Shown here in pieces: positions 19,127 to 27,660 of a DNA stretch of 64,000 nucleotides; position 1 is the stretch's first letter; every line of letters starts with the position of its first letter. Below the pieces are notes generated by a model. It saw nothing but the letters and a program-made list of their open reading frames with translations, did not search any database and was not told the DNA's origin. Position numbers and translations under genes: made by a program. This DNA comes from Chloroflexota bacterium (lineage in GTDB: Bacteria > Chloroflexota > Anaerolineae > Promineifilales > Promineifilaceae). The stretch spans positions 226,643 to 290,642 of the forward strand of contig JACTMP010000003.1 in the NCBI GenBank assembly GCA_014584575.1. Reading direction: 5' to 3'.

Positions 19127-19194
19127 TGAATTATGAACTGGGAATTATGAAGGCAGGCTCATAATTCCTGATTCTTAATTCCTAATTCCTAATG
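19127..19194. repeat. AATTATGAA/TTCATAATT-type palindromic intergenic repeat
   Basis: GAATTATGAACTGGGAATTATGAAG faces CATAATTCCTGATTCTTAATTCCTAATTCC. It lies in the mreB-mreC gap and touches the last codons of mreB. The AT-rich units contrast with the GC-rich genes on both sides. Confidence 0.6.
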
Positions 19195-20250
19195 ATGGGT
19201 GCTGCCACGATGTAGCCCGGCCAGCGAGCGTTCCCAGAGTTCGATGTTTTCTAACACACGCCCAGCGCCGCGGGCCACACAAGTCATCGGGTCTTCCGCC
19301 ACCCATACGCGCATCTTGACCACATCTTCCAACCGTTCCGCCAGACCACGAATTTGGGCGCCGCCCCCGGCCAGGCAAATGCCTACTTCCATCAAGTCGG
19401 CTACCAGTTCCGGGGGCGTCTCATCCAGCGCATCGCGCACGGTGTCTACGATGATATTAATGGAAGGGGCCATGGCTTCCCGCAGTTCAATACTGCTGAT
19501 CTCCACCGACTGCGGTAGGCCGTTAATCAGGTTACGGCCGCGCAGTGTCATGGTGCGCTCTTCCGGCAGGGGGAAGGCGGAGCCAATGCCAATTTTGGCC
19601 CGCTCCGCCATGCGCTCGCCAATGAGCAGGTTGTATTTGTTGCGGGCATATTGCACGATGTCCTCATCCATCTCATCACCCGCCACACGGATGGAGCGGC
19701 TGACAACGATGCCACCCATCGCAAAGATGGCCACTTCCGTCGTGCCACCACCAATGTCTACGATCATGCTGCCACGTGCTTCGTTTACCGGCAACCCGGC
19801 GCCAATGGCTGCCGCCGTTGGCTCTTCAATAAGATGGGCCTCTCTGGCGCCGGCGGAGATGGCGGCGTCATAGACGGCGCGCTTTTCCACTTCGGTGACA
19901 CCGCTGGGGATGCCTACTACCACCCGTGGACGGGGGAAGGGCACAATCATTTGCTCGTGGGATTTGGTGATGAAGTATTTGAGCATGGCTTCGGTGATCT
20001 CAAATTCGGAGATCACGCCATCACGCAACGGCCGTATGGCCACAATATCTGCCGGGGTACGCCCGACCATTTCTCGCGCCTCGGCGCCAATAGCCAGCGG
20101 CATACGGGAACGCCGGTTAATGGCCACCCAGGATGGTTCATTGATGACAATGCCTTTGTCACGAATGTATACCAGCGTATTGGCCGTACCCAGGTCAATA
20201 CCGACATCTAATGAAAACAGGCCCAACAGCCAGTCTAATGGTCTAAACAA
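19189..20250 (-). CDS. mreB: Rod shape-determining protein MreB
   Basis: A 353-residue bacterial actin. Phosphate-binding and nucleotide-binding motifs are clear: DVGIDLGTANTLVY near residue 16, EEPTAAAIGAGLP near 140, DIGGGTTEVAIFAMGGIV near 163 and CLAGGGAQIRGL near 293. MreB filaments guide lateral wall synthesis with MreC, MreD and PBP2, all encoded directly downstream. It is the first gene of the operon. The last codons overlap the edge of an intergenic repeat. Confidence 0.97.
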   Translation of the reverse strand: MFRPLDWLLGLFSLDVGIDLGTANTLVYIRDKGIVINEPSWVAINRRSRMPLAIGAEAREMVGRTPADIVAIRPLRDGVISEFEITEAMLKYFITKSHEQMIVPFPRPRVVVGIPSGVTEVEKRAVYDAAISAGAREAHLIEEPTAAAIGAGLPVNEARGSMIVDIGGGTTEVAIFAMGGIVVSRSIRVAGDEMDEDIVQYARNKYNLLIGERMAERAKIGIGSAFPLPEERTMTLRGRNLINGLPQSVEISSIELREAMAPSINIIVDTVRDALDETPPELVADLMEVGICLAGGGAQIRGLAERLEDVVKMRVWVAEDPMTCVARGAGRVLENIELWERSLAGLHRGSTHH

Positions 20251-20278
20251 TGTGTGTTACCTGAACCTTCTCTTCCCG

Positions 20279-20346
20279 TAAGGGCGAGGCAGTTGGGTAG
20301 AAGCTCATGCCATCAGCATACGAATTTCCCAACTGCCTCGCCCTTA
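20279..20346. repeat. GGGCGAGGCAGTTGGG inverted-repeat element, copy 1
   Basis: TAAGGGCGAGGCAGTTGGG and its exact inverse CCCAACTGCCTCGCCCTTA flank about 30 bases of unrelated sequence. The element lies just upstream of mreB. Other copies with different loops are at 41887, 61903 and, diverged, 45717. Confidence 0.85.
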
Positions 20347-20528
20347 CCAATATCCGGGCGAGATTATAACCAACGGTGAGAACCTCTCCAATTTTGCCCA
20401 CAAAATACCCGGTTTTGCCACCCAATCAAGTATAATTCCTGAGAACGGGATAAGTTGGCGAGCTATCATGGACAGATTATGCGTATTTTCACCACTTTAT
20501 CCACCAAGAATAGTATGGAAGAAAACAG

Positions 20529-20939
20529 ATGACCACACAAGCATTATTTCAAGGATTGGTTTATGACGAGAATGGGCGGCTGGTGGACACGGCCGTAATC
20601 GGGAACGAAGCCAATTACGTCATTGATGATGCCGGTTTTATGCGCCACATTAGCGCCGAAGAGGTAGACCGGCAGGTGCTAGACTTTTTTTTGCAACAGC
20701 TTCACGAAAATCAGGACATGGCCGTGGAGCAGGCGATGAAATTCATGGGCAAAGACGATCTGATGACCAAAGCGGCGATTGATGCTTCTTTGCGCAACAT
20801 CAATATGGATGACATCATTGCCCAGGGCATTCCCCAGCAGGCGCGGGAGATGTTAGGCATGATGGGCTTTCGCGTTACGATTAACTTTCATGGCGAAGTA
20901 CTCAGCATTGATCAGCCGCAGGGGTTTGAAGAAGAGTAG
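20529..20939 (+). CDS. Uncharacterised 136-residue protein
   Basis: A complete soluble, acidic protein, divergent from mreB. It begins TTQALFQGLVYDENGRLV, has a predicted helical middle (EEVDRQVLDFFLQQLHENQ) and ends with a strand-rich FRVTINFHGEVLSIDQP. GGAAGAAAACAG before the ATG is a moderate ribosome site. I do not recognise the family. The layout suggests a small alpha/beta protein without catalytic motif. It may share the bidirectional promoter region (20347-20528) with mreB. A TATAAT at about 20430 on the plus strand is a candidate -10. Confidence 0.7.
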   Translation: MTTQALFQGLVYDENGRLVDTAVIGNEANYVIDDAGFMRHISAEEVDRQVLDFFLQQLHENQDMAVEQAMKFMGKDDLMTKAAIDASLRNINMDDIIAQGIPQQAREMLGMMGFRVTINFHGEVLSIDQPQGFEEE

Positions 20940-21022
20940 CAGGTGGCAAAGCCTGCCCTGAGGCTGCCGAAGGGTTGCAGGTTGCAGGTGGCAAGTAACT
21001 TGCAGCCAAAAGGGATAGGATT

Positions 21023-21550
21023 ATGCGTTTAAGTGGTAGGAGAATCGTCATTCTGGTAGCTGAAGGGGTGGAGGATTTGGAATTTTACGTGCCCCTGATG
21101 CGATTACAGGAAGAGGGGGCGGAGGTGATAGCGGCCGGGCTGGATTTGAAGCCGGTGCGGGGCAAAAATGGACTGGAAATCACGCCCACAGCTACCATTG
21201 AGTCGTTAAACAGCCAGGAGTTGTTTGCGGCGGTGGTGCCGGGCGGGTGGGCGCCGGATAAGTTGCGCCGATACACGGCCGTGACCCAACTCATCCACGA
21301 GATGAACGCCGCCGGTAAAATCATCGGCGTCATCTGCCATGGCGGGCTGGTCGTGATCTCGGCGGGCATTGTAAACGGCCGTCCCGCCACCGGTTCATTG
21401 GGGATCAAGGACGATCTGGTCAATGCCGGCGCCACCTGGGTAGACGAGGCCGCCTTCCGTGACGGCAACCTGGTCTGGGGCCGCGTCGTGGCCGACATCC
21501 CCGCCTTTTGCCGCGAATTGGTGGCCGCCCTGGTAGAGACAGCCACCTAA
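21023..21550 (+). CDS. DJ-1/PfpI family protein
   Basis: A 175-residue class I glutamine amidotransferase-like protein of the PfpI/YhbO group. The nucleophile elbow GVICHGGLVVISAG near residue 105 holds the cysteine-histidine pair. The acidic residue of the site is in GVEDLEFYVPLMRLQEEG near residue 18, which is in the usual place for PfpI-type proteins. Members act as deglycases or chaperones in protein and nucleotide damage repair, and a few as peptidases; the role here is not decided. GGGATAGGA precedes the ATG. Neighbours on both sides are uncharacterised. Confidence 0.9.
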   Translation: MRLSGRRIVILVAEGVEDLEFYVPLMRLQEEGAEVIAAGLDLKPVRGKNGLEITPTATIESLNSQELFAAVVPGGWAPDKLRRYTAVTQLIHEMNAAGKIIGVICHGGLVVISAGIVNGRPATGSLGIKDDLVNAGATWVDEAAFRDGNLVWGRVVADIPAFCRELVAALVETAT

Positions 21551-21555
21551 TCATT

Positions 21556-21939
21556 ATGGGCCGGTTGCGTATCCCATTAGTCATTTTGCTCGGTCTTGGC
21601 CTGGGGTTGGGGCTGGGACTGCTTATTGGGTGGCGGCTTTATCCCACCGAATTTGTGAATGCGACGCCCGCTTACCTGGCGCCTGCCTATCAGCAAGATT
21701 ATGCGCGCCTGGCAGCGGCGGGGTATGCGATGGACGGGGATTTGGCCGCTGCCCAGACTCGCTTGCGGAGTATAGGTGATGATGGTGAGGCCGTGCTGAC
21801 GGCCGTGATGATTGATGCCATTCTCAAACAACAAAATGAGCAGGAGATCCGCCAGTTGGTTAATCTGGCCGCAGCCGTGGGCATCAATTCCCCGGTAATG
21901 TCGCCTTACCTGAACCAGTCGCCGGAGGGCACGCCATGA
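21556..21939 (+). CDS. Membrane-anchored protein, paralogue of next gene
   Basis: A 127-residue protein with one N-terminal membrane helix (PLVILLGLGLGLGLGLLIGW). A soluble helical part follows with DYARLAAAGYAMDGDLAAAQTRLRS-like sequence. The longer frame from 21508 overlaps the DJ-1 gene and is not used. Residues 10-75 align by eye with the start of the following gene product (shared pattern: glycine-rich helix, W-x-x-x-P, Y-A-x-DGD-x-x-x-AQ-x-RL). The two are probably products of duplication and work together in the envelope. The helical part resembles half of a TPR. Function unknown. Confidence 0.7.
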   Translation: MGRLRIPLVILLGLGLGLGLGLLIGWRLYPTEFVNATPAYLAPAYQQDYARLAAAGYAMDGDLAAAQTRLRSIGDDGEAVLTAVMIDAILKQQNEQEIRQLVNLAAAVGINSPVMSPYLNQSPEGTP

Positions 21940-22832
21940 GTCGTCGGCGTCGCCGTTTGCCTTATAGCAGCCAGGGGAAACGGACGTTGTGGCAGCGGGC
22001 ATCTACGGCCGGTTGGCTGCTGGTTGGTCTGGCCATCGGCTTAGGTGTGGGGCTGTATTATAGCTGGGTGGTAGACCCGGTAGTTTACACCAATGCCGGC
22101 CCATCGCGGCTGAGTGAGACGCATAAAGCCGAATACATTTTCCTGGTCAGCCAGAGTTATGCTGCCGATGGGGACTGGGCGCGCGCGCAACAGCGGCTGG
22201 CGGCATTGGAAGACCCCAATCTGGCCGGGACAGTCAATGCCTTGTTGGAAAGTTATGTCCGTAATCTGGCTCCCCCAGAGGCATTGCGTCACCTGGCCGC
22301 TTTGGCGCAGCAGTTAGGGGCGGAGGGTGGCGCTGTCGCCGTCTTTGCCCCCACCGCCGCGGCGCTGCCCACGCCCACGTTGGCGGCGCCCTTGTTTTTG
22401 CCTACACCGGAACCATTGCCCACGGTAACGGCCGTGCCCCCGCTTACCCCTACCGCCACCTTGCCGCCGCCAACCACGGGCGCGATGGTTTACCGGCTGC
22501 TAAACCAGGAACGTCTTTGCGAACAGGAGGGTGCATCACCGGGTGGGCCACTTATCGAAGTCATTGTGCAAGATGCTGCCCTGGTAGATGTGCCGGGTAC
22601 GGCCGTGTTGGTGCGTTGGGATGGCGGCCAGGACCGTTTTTTCACCGGCTTTAAGCCTGACGAGGGATTGGGGTATGGTGATTTCACCATGTCGCCTGAC
22701 GTTTCATATGCCGTTATGCTGGCCGACGGCAGCCCCGAAGTGAGTGGACTGCGGGTGGAAAAATGCGACGACGGCCGTGATGCTGGTTGGCGGTTGGTCT
22801 TCCAGAAATTATCAGACGCCAGGCAGCCTTGA
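21936..22832 (+). CDS. Membrane-anchored protein with Pro/Thr linker and C-terminal beta domain
   Basis: A 298-residue product that overlaps the previous stop by four bases (ATGA). It has a basic N-terminus, a membrane helix (GWLLVGLAIGLGVGLYYSW) and a helical domain related to that of the previous protein (SQSYAADGDWARAQQRLAALED). A low-complexity Pro/Thr/Ala linker (about residues 120-185) follows. The C-terminal domain of about 110 residues is rich in strands (AVLVRWDGGQDRFFTGFKPDEG). The linker is typical of proteins that cross the wall. I do not recognise the C-terminal domain. Confidence 0.75.
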   Translation: MSRRRRRLPYSSQGKRTLWQRASTAGWLLVGLAIGLGVGLYYSWVVDPVVYTNAGPSRLSETHKAEYIFLVSQSYAADGDWARAQQRLAALEDPNLAGTVNALLESYVRNLAPPEALRHLAALAQQLGAEGGAVAVFAPTAAALPTPTLAAPLFLPTPEPLPTVTAVPPLTPTATLPPPTTGAMVYRLLNQERLCEQEGASPGGPLIEVIVQDAALVDVPGTAVLVRWDGGQDRFFTGFKPDEGLGYGDFTMSPDVSYAVMLADGSPEVSGLRVEKCDDGRDAGWRLVFQKLSDARQP

Positions 22833-22833
22833 T

Positions 22834-23370
22834 ATGAGCAAAATCAATTCAGCCCCCGATCATGTCCGCTTTTGTGTGCGTTGTGGTACGGTCGTGTCCA
22901 CCAGGCTGGTGGGTGACAAGATGCGAAAGGTGTGCCCCCGGTGCGGGTTTGTCCATTTCACCGATCCCAAAGTAGGTGTGGGGGTGTTGGTAATAAACGA
23001 AAACGGCGAAGTGCTGTTGGTAAGGCGGACTATGCGCCCGGAGATTGGTCGGTGGAGTTTACCGGCGGGTTATCTGGATCAAGGAGAGGATCCAAAGGTC
23101 ACGGCCGTGCGTGAGGTGCGCGAAGAAACCGGTTTGTGCGTCACCATTGACGGGTTGTTGGATGTCTACCACAATCCACCAGAACAAGAAGGCGCCTCCA
23201 TTTTCATTCTATACCGGGGGCATGTCATCGGTGGGTCGCTGATGGCCGGTGATGACGCTGACGCCGCTGCCTTTTTTAATCTGGATGCCTTGCCAGATGT
23301 GGCCTTTGCCAGCACCCAGGCGGCTATCATTGCTTTGCAAGCTGCCGGCGACCGGCGCTCACAGGAATAG
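22834..23370 (+). CDS. Nudix hydrolase with zinc ribbon (NudC-like)
   Basis: The start at 22834 (MSKINSAPDHV) follows the previous stop directly; the longer frame lies inside the upstream gene. The 178-residue protein begins with a four-cysteine zinc ribbon (CVRCG, then CPRCG about 17 residues later). A Nudix domain follows with the full box pattern G-x5-E-x7-REVREETGL (YLDQGEDPKVTAVREV). This two-part layout is that of ADP-ribose or NADH pyrophosphatase-type enzymes, here without the long N-terminal domain of NudC. The substrate is not predictable. It ends with TAG. Confidence 0.9.
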   Translation: MSKINSAPDHVRFCVRCGTVVSTRLVGDKMRKVCPRCGFVHFTDPKVGVGVLVINENGEVLLVRRTMRPEIGRWSLPAGYLDQGEDPKVTAVREVREETGLCVTIDGLLDVYHNPPEQEGASIFILYRGHVIGGSLMAGDDADAAAFFNLDALPDVAFASTQAAIIALQAAGDRRSQE

Positions 23371-23396
23371 ACCACGTCAATAAAGGAGAGAATGCA

Positions 23397-23891
23397 GTGC
23401 CCATGAAGCGAATTAAACCAGGCCCAGGACAGGAATCCGTATGGGATTATCCGCGCCCACCCCGCCTGGAAGATTGCCATAAACACCTTCAAGTGGTATT
23501 TAATGGTGTGGTTATTGCTGATACCCGCCGGGCAAAACGGGTGTTGGAAACCAGCCACCCGCCGGTCTATTACATTCCACCGGAAGATGTGGCCCTAAAT
23601 TATCTCATCCCCCGGTTTAATCGTTCCTTCTGCGAATGGAAAGGCGAGGCGCATTATTACGGCGTGATGGTCGGCGACCGGGTGGTGGATATTGCTGCCT
23701 GGTATTACCCCATACCCACGCCCGCATTTGCGGCCATTCGCATGTACATCGCTTTTTATGCCCAATACATGGACTCATGCACAGTAAATGGCGAAGAGGT
23801 GACGCCACAGCCAGGTGGGTTTTATGGGGGCTGGATTACCGGCGATGTGGTTGGCCCGTTCAAAGGGGATGCCGGGTCAGAGTTGTGGTAG
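23397..23891 (+). CDS. DUF427 family protein
   Basis: A 164-residue protein preceded by AAAGGAGAG. GTG at 23397 fits the ribosome site; ATG at 23403 is the alternative. The centre matches the DUF427 fold: HLQVVFNGVVIADTRRAKRVLETSHPPVYYIPPEDV, where the fold's beta-tent carries a bound nucleotide-like ligand in known structures. A second half-motif (HYYGVMVGDRVVDIAAWYYP) follows. Biological role is unknown; in other bacteria the family is sometimes tied to redox or nucleotide metabolism. It ends with TAG and converges on the histidine kinase. Confidence 0.85.
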   Translation: MPMKRIKPGPGQESVWDYPRPPRLEDCHKHLQVVFNGVVIADTRRAKRVLETSHPPVYYIPPEDVALNYLIPRFNRSFCEWKGEAHYYGVMVGDRVVDIAAWYYPIPTPAFAAIRMYIAFYAQYMDSCTVNGEEVTPQPGGFYGGWITGDVVGPFKGDAGSELW

Positions 23892-23928
23892 TGGGGAAAT
23901 TGGCACGGCCGATTATCGCATGACTCAA

Positions 23929-25392
23929 TTAGGGCTGGGTTAAGGGCAGCCTGACGGTAAATGTGCTGCCCATATCTACTTCGCTATCCACCGAAATGAA
24001 ACCCAGGTGTGCTTCCACCAGGTTTTTGACAATGGCCAGCCCCAGACCGGTGCCGATGGCCAGATTTTGGTGCCCCTTGACACGACTGTAGCGGTCGAAA
24101 ATGTAAGGGAGTTCATCTTCAGGAATACCATAGCCGGTGTCGGTGATCTCAACCAGGGCGTAACGGCCGTTTGTACTCACATCCACACATACCGATCCCT
24201 CTTTAGGTGTATATTTCACGGCGTTAGAGACAAGGTTGGTCAAAACCCGTTCGATTTTCTTTTCGTCAGCCGTAATCATGATGGGTATGGGGACGGGGTC
24301 AAATTTCAAGGTGATCTGTTTTTCCTGCGCCTGTGCCTGCACGGCTTCGGCCGTGGTTTTAGCCAGTAACGCCAGATCAAACTCTGACAAATCCAATTCC
24401 AGGCCAGCGCCAGACGCCATCCGCTCCAGGTCCAGGATATTGTTCACAATCTCCAGTAGCGTCTCCTGACTGCGCAGAATGACCGTGGCAATTTGTACCT
24501 GCTGCTCGCGGGACAGGTCGCGGTCACGCAAAATGCTGCCGTACCCCTTGATGCTGGTGAGTGGCGTGCGCATATCATGGGTTAAAACGGCCAGGAATTG
24601 GTCTTTTTCTCTGTTAAGCCGCTCCAATTCATCTTTGGCTTCGGCCAATGCCTGGGTACGCAACGCCACCAGGTCTTCCAGACTATCCATCTGTTTCTTA
24701 GCATTGTTGACTGTTACCCGGAAGGAATAGGCAGAGAGAATGATGGGTAAGACAAAGATGGCTAAACCAAGCAGGCCAAAGAGGGACACGGCCGTGTAAA
24801 CCAGCCCCCCGCCCACGGCCATCACCGTCACATTCATTGGTACCGCCCACCGATTATCTCGCCACATTTCCAGTGGTTTGATGCCATGTGCCAGAAAGAT
24901 GATCAACGCCAACAGCCAGAAATTCACCTGGTCGCCAATGATGGCCCCTACCAGCCAGGGTATCGTGCGCGCCAGGATGGTATCACCTCCCAACAAGCTG
25001 TTCGCCACAAAAAAAGCAAGGCCGGCCAGAGAAATGGAAATGGCCTGCATGCCTGCATTCACCCCCAGCCGCTCCAATTCTGCCCGCCACACCCGCTGGC
25101 CTGACCGTAAATTAACGACCCACAACCCAATTTCAGCCACAGCGCCTACGGCGCCCCCAATGACAGGGCCATACAATCCCACTACTGCGTAACTCATAGC
25201 GCCGCTGACGGAGACGCCAAAACGACCACCAACCATATAGGTCATAGTGCTTTGAGCGCCAATGGCAATCAGCAGCAATAACAAGAGCGTCACCTTGTTA
25301 TCCTCATACCAGAATAACCAGGCGCCCCACAGCACGATTACCACGCCAATCAGGGTTAATAAGCCGGAGTAGATATTGCGCAACTTAAGCAT
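23929..25392 (-). CDS. Membrane sensor histidine kinase
   Basis: A 487-residue kinase. Residues 1-220 hold about seven hydrophobic helices with MSYAVVGLYGPVIGGAVGAVAEIG, resembling integral-membrane sensor (MASE/7TMR-like) domains. A short coiled coil (KDELERLNREKDQ) leads to a HisKA domain with the phospho-accepting histidine in VLTHDMRTPLTSIKGYG. The HATPase domain has its N box (VLTNLVSNAVKYT), G1 (ITDTGYGIPEDELPYIFDRYS) and G2 (GTGLGLAIVKNLVEAH) boxes. No cognate regulator is adjacent. Signal and target are unknown. The gene is followed by convergent DUF427. Confidence 0.93.
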   Translation of the reverse strand: MLKLRNIYSGLLTLIGVVIVLWGAWLFWYEDNKVTLLLLLLIAIGAQSTMTYMVGGRFGVSVSGAMSYAVVGLYGPVIGGAVGAVAEIGLWVVNLRSGQRVWRAELERLGVNAGMQAISISLAGLAFFVANSLLGGDTILARTIPWLVGAIIGDQVNFWLLALIIFLAHGIKPLEMWRDNRWAVPMNVTVMAVGGGLVYTAVSLFGLLGLAIFVLPIILSAYSFRVTVNNAKKQMDSLEDLVALRTQALAEAKDELERLNREKDQFLAVLTHDMRTPLTSIKGYGSILRDRDLSREQQVQIATVILRSQETLLEIVNNILDLERMASGAGLELDLSEFDLALLAKTTAEAVQAQAQEKQITLKFDPVPIPIMITADEKKIERVLTNLVSNAVKYTPKEGSVCVDVSTNGRYALVEITDTGYGIPEDELPYIFDRYSRVKGHQNLAIGTGLGLAIVKNLVEAHLGFISVDSEVDMGSTFTVRLPLTQP

Positions 25393-25449
25393 AACTGATA
25401 TTGCTCACGCAAGTTTACGACAACAGATTTGCCGCCATACGCCAACTTT

Positions 25450-25490
25450 AAAATAAAAACCCCATGATGCCCATAGGAGATCATGGGGAA
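25450..25490 (-). terminator. Rho-independent terminator after the S8 protease gene
   Basis: CCCCATGA at 25460-25467 pairs with TCATGGGG at 25481-25488. On the minus strand the stem is followed by GTTTTTATTTT, a good U-tract. It ends the protease transcript before the histidine kinase gene. Confidence 0.85.
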
Positions 25491-25570
25491 TTATTCGTTT
25501 GAGAGAATGTTACTGGTGGTTGGAAGAAGGGGTGTACCCCTAAAAACCAGCCACCATCTGCAAAGAAGTG

Positions 25571-27211
25571 CTAATTGTTATAATCAATCAGACCCGTCCA
25601 GGAGTAGCCGCCCGTCCAGGAATAACCGCCTGTCCAGGAATAACCACCCGTCCAGGAGTAACCACCCGTCCAGGAATAACCGCCTGTCCACGAGTAGCCA
25701 CTTTGCCAGATGTCATCCTCTTGCCATTCTTGCCAATCCGTGCTGCCTGTCCAGGAGTAGCCGCCTGTCCATGAATAGCCACCCGTCCACGAATAGCCAC
25801 CTGTCCAGGAATAACCGCCCGTCCAGGAATAACCACCCGTCCAGGAGTAGCCAGCCAGGTCTGTGAGGGGTTGACCGTCTTCACCCACGATGACAAAGGC
25901 GCCGTCCTGGAATGTGGCCGGGCCAACGTACATCTGGCCGGGGATCATGTTGGCATTGGCTTCGCCAGCCGGGGGATTGAGTACGGCTACGGCGGCATCC
26001 ACACGACCTGCCCCTTGCTGGAAGATGCTCCAGGCCAGGCTGTTGTCGGCATAAGCGGCCGGTCGCGCCGAAGTCATGAGCGCATACTTCGCCTGGTTGG
26101 GTGTCATGCCCGGATTAGCCTGTAACATGAGGGCGACAACACCGGAGGTAACGGCCGTGGCTGAGGATGTGCCCGCAATCTGATAGAACTGGCCTCTGAT
26201 ACGCGCCTCTGGGTGGCTCTGCGCCCAGGTGGTAGACACTTTAGTCATGGCCACCATATGCGCACCGGGTGCAATTACATCAGGCTTGACAAATCCCGTC
26301 TCTGTTGGCCCCGCACCGCTAAAGGGGGCCAGATAATCGTCACTTTCATCGGTTGGCGTAAAATTATCTGTATACGCGCCAACGGTAATTACAAAGGGAT
26401 TATTGCCGGGCACAGCAATGCTCATCGCTCCCGGCCCATCGTTTCCGGCCGCTGCCACTACGACAACGCCAGCAGCCCACAGGGCCTCAACAGCCTGGTT
26501 GATGGGGTCGGCCCAATAGGGACCGCTAATGCCACCGACCAGCGATAGATTCACAACACGGATATTGTAGGTATCTTTGTTTTGCAGAACCCAGTTAAGC
26601 CCTTCCAAAATGTCAGCGTAGGAACCCTTACCTTCTGCATCCAACACCCGCACATCAATGAAGTTAACGGCCGGAGCAATGCCAATCGTGCCATTGCTAT
26701 CAGGATGGTTACTACCGATCAGACTGGCCATCATGGTGCCATGCCCATGTGGGTCATCTTTGTTTGAACCATTATCTAACGCATCATAGCGAGCTACGAT
26801 ACGTCCCCTGCCCCATCTCATGTCTTCGACTCCGGTGTCAACTACAGCCACACCAATGCCCTGTCCAAGATAGCCGGCTGCCCAGGCGGCAGGCGCCCCC
26901 ATGACCTCTGGGGCGTCCATTTCTGGAGCATAACCGGCCACCTTCACTTCGCCGTCCTCATAAATGGCGACTACCTGACTATCACCGGCCAGGGCGGTGG
27001 CCTGATGTGCTGGCAGTTTCACCGAAACAGCATTGATGATGGCCAACTCCTCTTGAACCTGCCCGCCATATTGTTGGGCCACCTCTCTGGCAGACTGCAC
27101 GTTGGCAGCTTGCACAATCAATGAACGAGTTGGGGATGAGGTGGTGGGGATGGCGCTGATGGCAGCCGTGATGAAAACAAAAAATAGGGTGAAAAGAAAG
27201 ATGCGCTTCAT
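25571..27211 (-). CDS. Secreted S8 (subtilisin-like) protease with twelve C-terminal GYSWTG repeats
   Basis: A 546-residue exported serine protease. The signal peptide is KRIFLFTLFFVFITAAISA. A short I9-like inhibitor segment spans about residues 28-90. The catalytic triad shows as Asp in VAVVDTGVED, His in HGHGTMMASLIG and Ser in GTSSATAVTSGVVALML. After the catalytic domain (about residue 430) comes a 40-residue linker. The tail has six GYSWTG units, a 15-residue acidic and Trp-rich spacer (DWQEWQEDD), six more GYSWTG units and a short LIDYNN end. The repeats vary in codons but not in protein sequence, which implies selection on the peptide. Trp-rich short repeats occur at the ends of some other bacterial S8 proteases; the role is not known. 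Confidence 0.93.
   Translation of the reverse strand: MKRIFLFTLFFVFITAAISAIPTTSSPTRSLIVQAANVQSAREVAQQYGGQVQEELAIINAVSVKLPAHQATALAGDSQVVAIYEDGEVKVAGYAPEMDAPEVMGAPAAWAAGYLGQGIGVAVVDTGVEDMRWGRGRIVARYDALDNGSNKDDPHGHGTMMASLIGSNHPDSNGTIGIAPAVNFIDVRVLDAEGKGSYADILEGLNWVLQNKDTYNIRVVNLSLVGGISGPYWADPINQAVEALWAAGVVVVAAAGNDGPGAMSIAVPGNNPFVITVGAYTDNFTPTDESDDYLAPFSGAGPTETGFVKPDVIAPGAHMVAMTKVSTTWAQSHPEARIRGQFYQIAGTSSATAVTSGVVALMLQANPGMTPNQAKYALMTSARPAAYADNSLAWSIFQQGAGRVDAAVAVLNPPAGEANANMIPGQMYVGPATFQDGAFVIVGEDGQPLTDLAGYSWTGGYSWTGGYSWTGGYSWTGGYSWTGGYSWTGSTDWQEWQEDDIWQSGYSWTGGYSWTGGYSWTGGYSWTGGYSWTGGYSWTGLIDYNN
25592..25852 (-). repeat. 18-base tandem repeats encoding GYSWTG
   Basis: Two blocks of six 18-base units (25592-25699 and 25745-25852) are separated by 45 bases of unique code. 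Units differ mainly at third codon positions (for example TAC/TAT, TCC/TCG, GGC/GGT). They are direct repeats within a reading frame and not a CRISPR array: there are no unique spacers. Confidence 0.95.
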
Positions 27212-27606
27212 GGTACTACTCTCCTACGTTGAATTTTTTCTTTGCTCTGAAGCTTTATATGTTTTGGGGAACAGGTAGGTGAATGAATCTCCCATCCCCT
27301 GGTAAAGATTATCATGGACAGCACCCCTCTTTCTCAATAGGAAATGGGGCGAATGACCAATTTCCCATTGCGCTTTATGAAGAAATTGACGTTGCGTGTA
27401 AGACAGGTTTTAAGGATAATAGCTTAGAAATCGTTAAGGAAAACGAGCTTCATCTGTAGTGCATCAACTAAATACCTTGTAAGCAGAGGAACTAACCACA
27501 TCACGATGATGTGTGTGTTCTTGTGTTGTAATGGTGTCCTTGCGGGCCTGTTGCAACGCAGTTGATTGTTGTTGGGTTGACCGTATTTTAGGAAGGAGTG
27601 TGCAGC
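27212..27606. other. Divergent intergenic region upstream of S8 protease and MKNGYSWTG ORF
   Basis: About 400 bases of lower GC content. It must hold the promoters for the protease (minus) and the plus-strand micro-ORF. A 58-codon plus-strand ORF (27283-27459) lies inside. No clear palindromic operator is seen. Confidence 0.5.
27283..27459 (+). CDS. Possible 58-residue small protein
   Basis: ATG at 27283 follows AGGTAGGTGA. The frame runs 58 codons to TAG with a balanced composition (begins MNLPSPGKDYHGQH, ends EIVKENELHL). It is AT-richer than neighbouring genes and has no recognisable domain. It could be chance. Its interest is position: it sits between the GYSWTG-repeat protease and the GYSWTG micro-ORF. 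Confidence 0.25.
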   Translation: MNLPSPGKDYHGQHPSFSIGNGANDQFPIALYEEIDVACKTGFKDNSLEIVKENELHL

Positions 27607-27636
27607 ATGAAAAACGGTTATTCTTGGACAGGTTAG
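27607..27636 (+). CDS. Nine-residue micro-ORF MKNGYSWTG
   Basis: ATG-AAA-AAC-GGT-TAT-TCT-TGG-ACA-GGT-TAG encodes Met-Lys-Asn followed by exactly the hexapeptide repeated twelve times at the end of the divergent S8 protease. GGAAGGAGTG stands just before the ATG, one of the better ribosome sites in the window. Codons differ from those of the protease repeats (TCT, ACA, GGT), so it is not a fresh copy of one unit. A perfect 32-base palindrome follows at 27661 and an MFS transporter at 27736. A chance match of six specified residues directly behind a start with a good ribosome site is improbable, but expression is not shown. Confidence 0.6.
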   Translation: MKNGYSWTG

Positions 27637-27660
27637 TTTTAGGGTTGGCAACAATCCGGT

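Noticed and set aside
25592..25852. CRISPR array
   Set aside because: The 18-base repeats are contiguous, in frame and encode GYSWTG. No spacers or leader exist.
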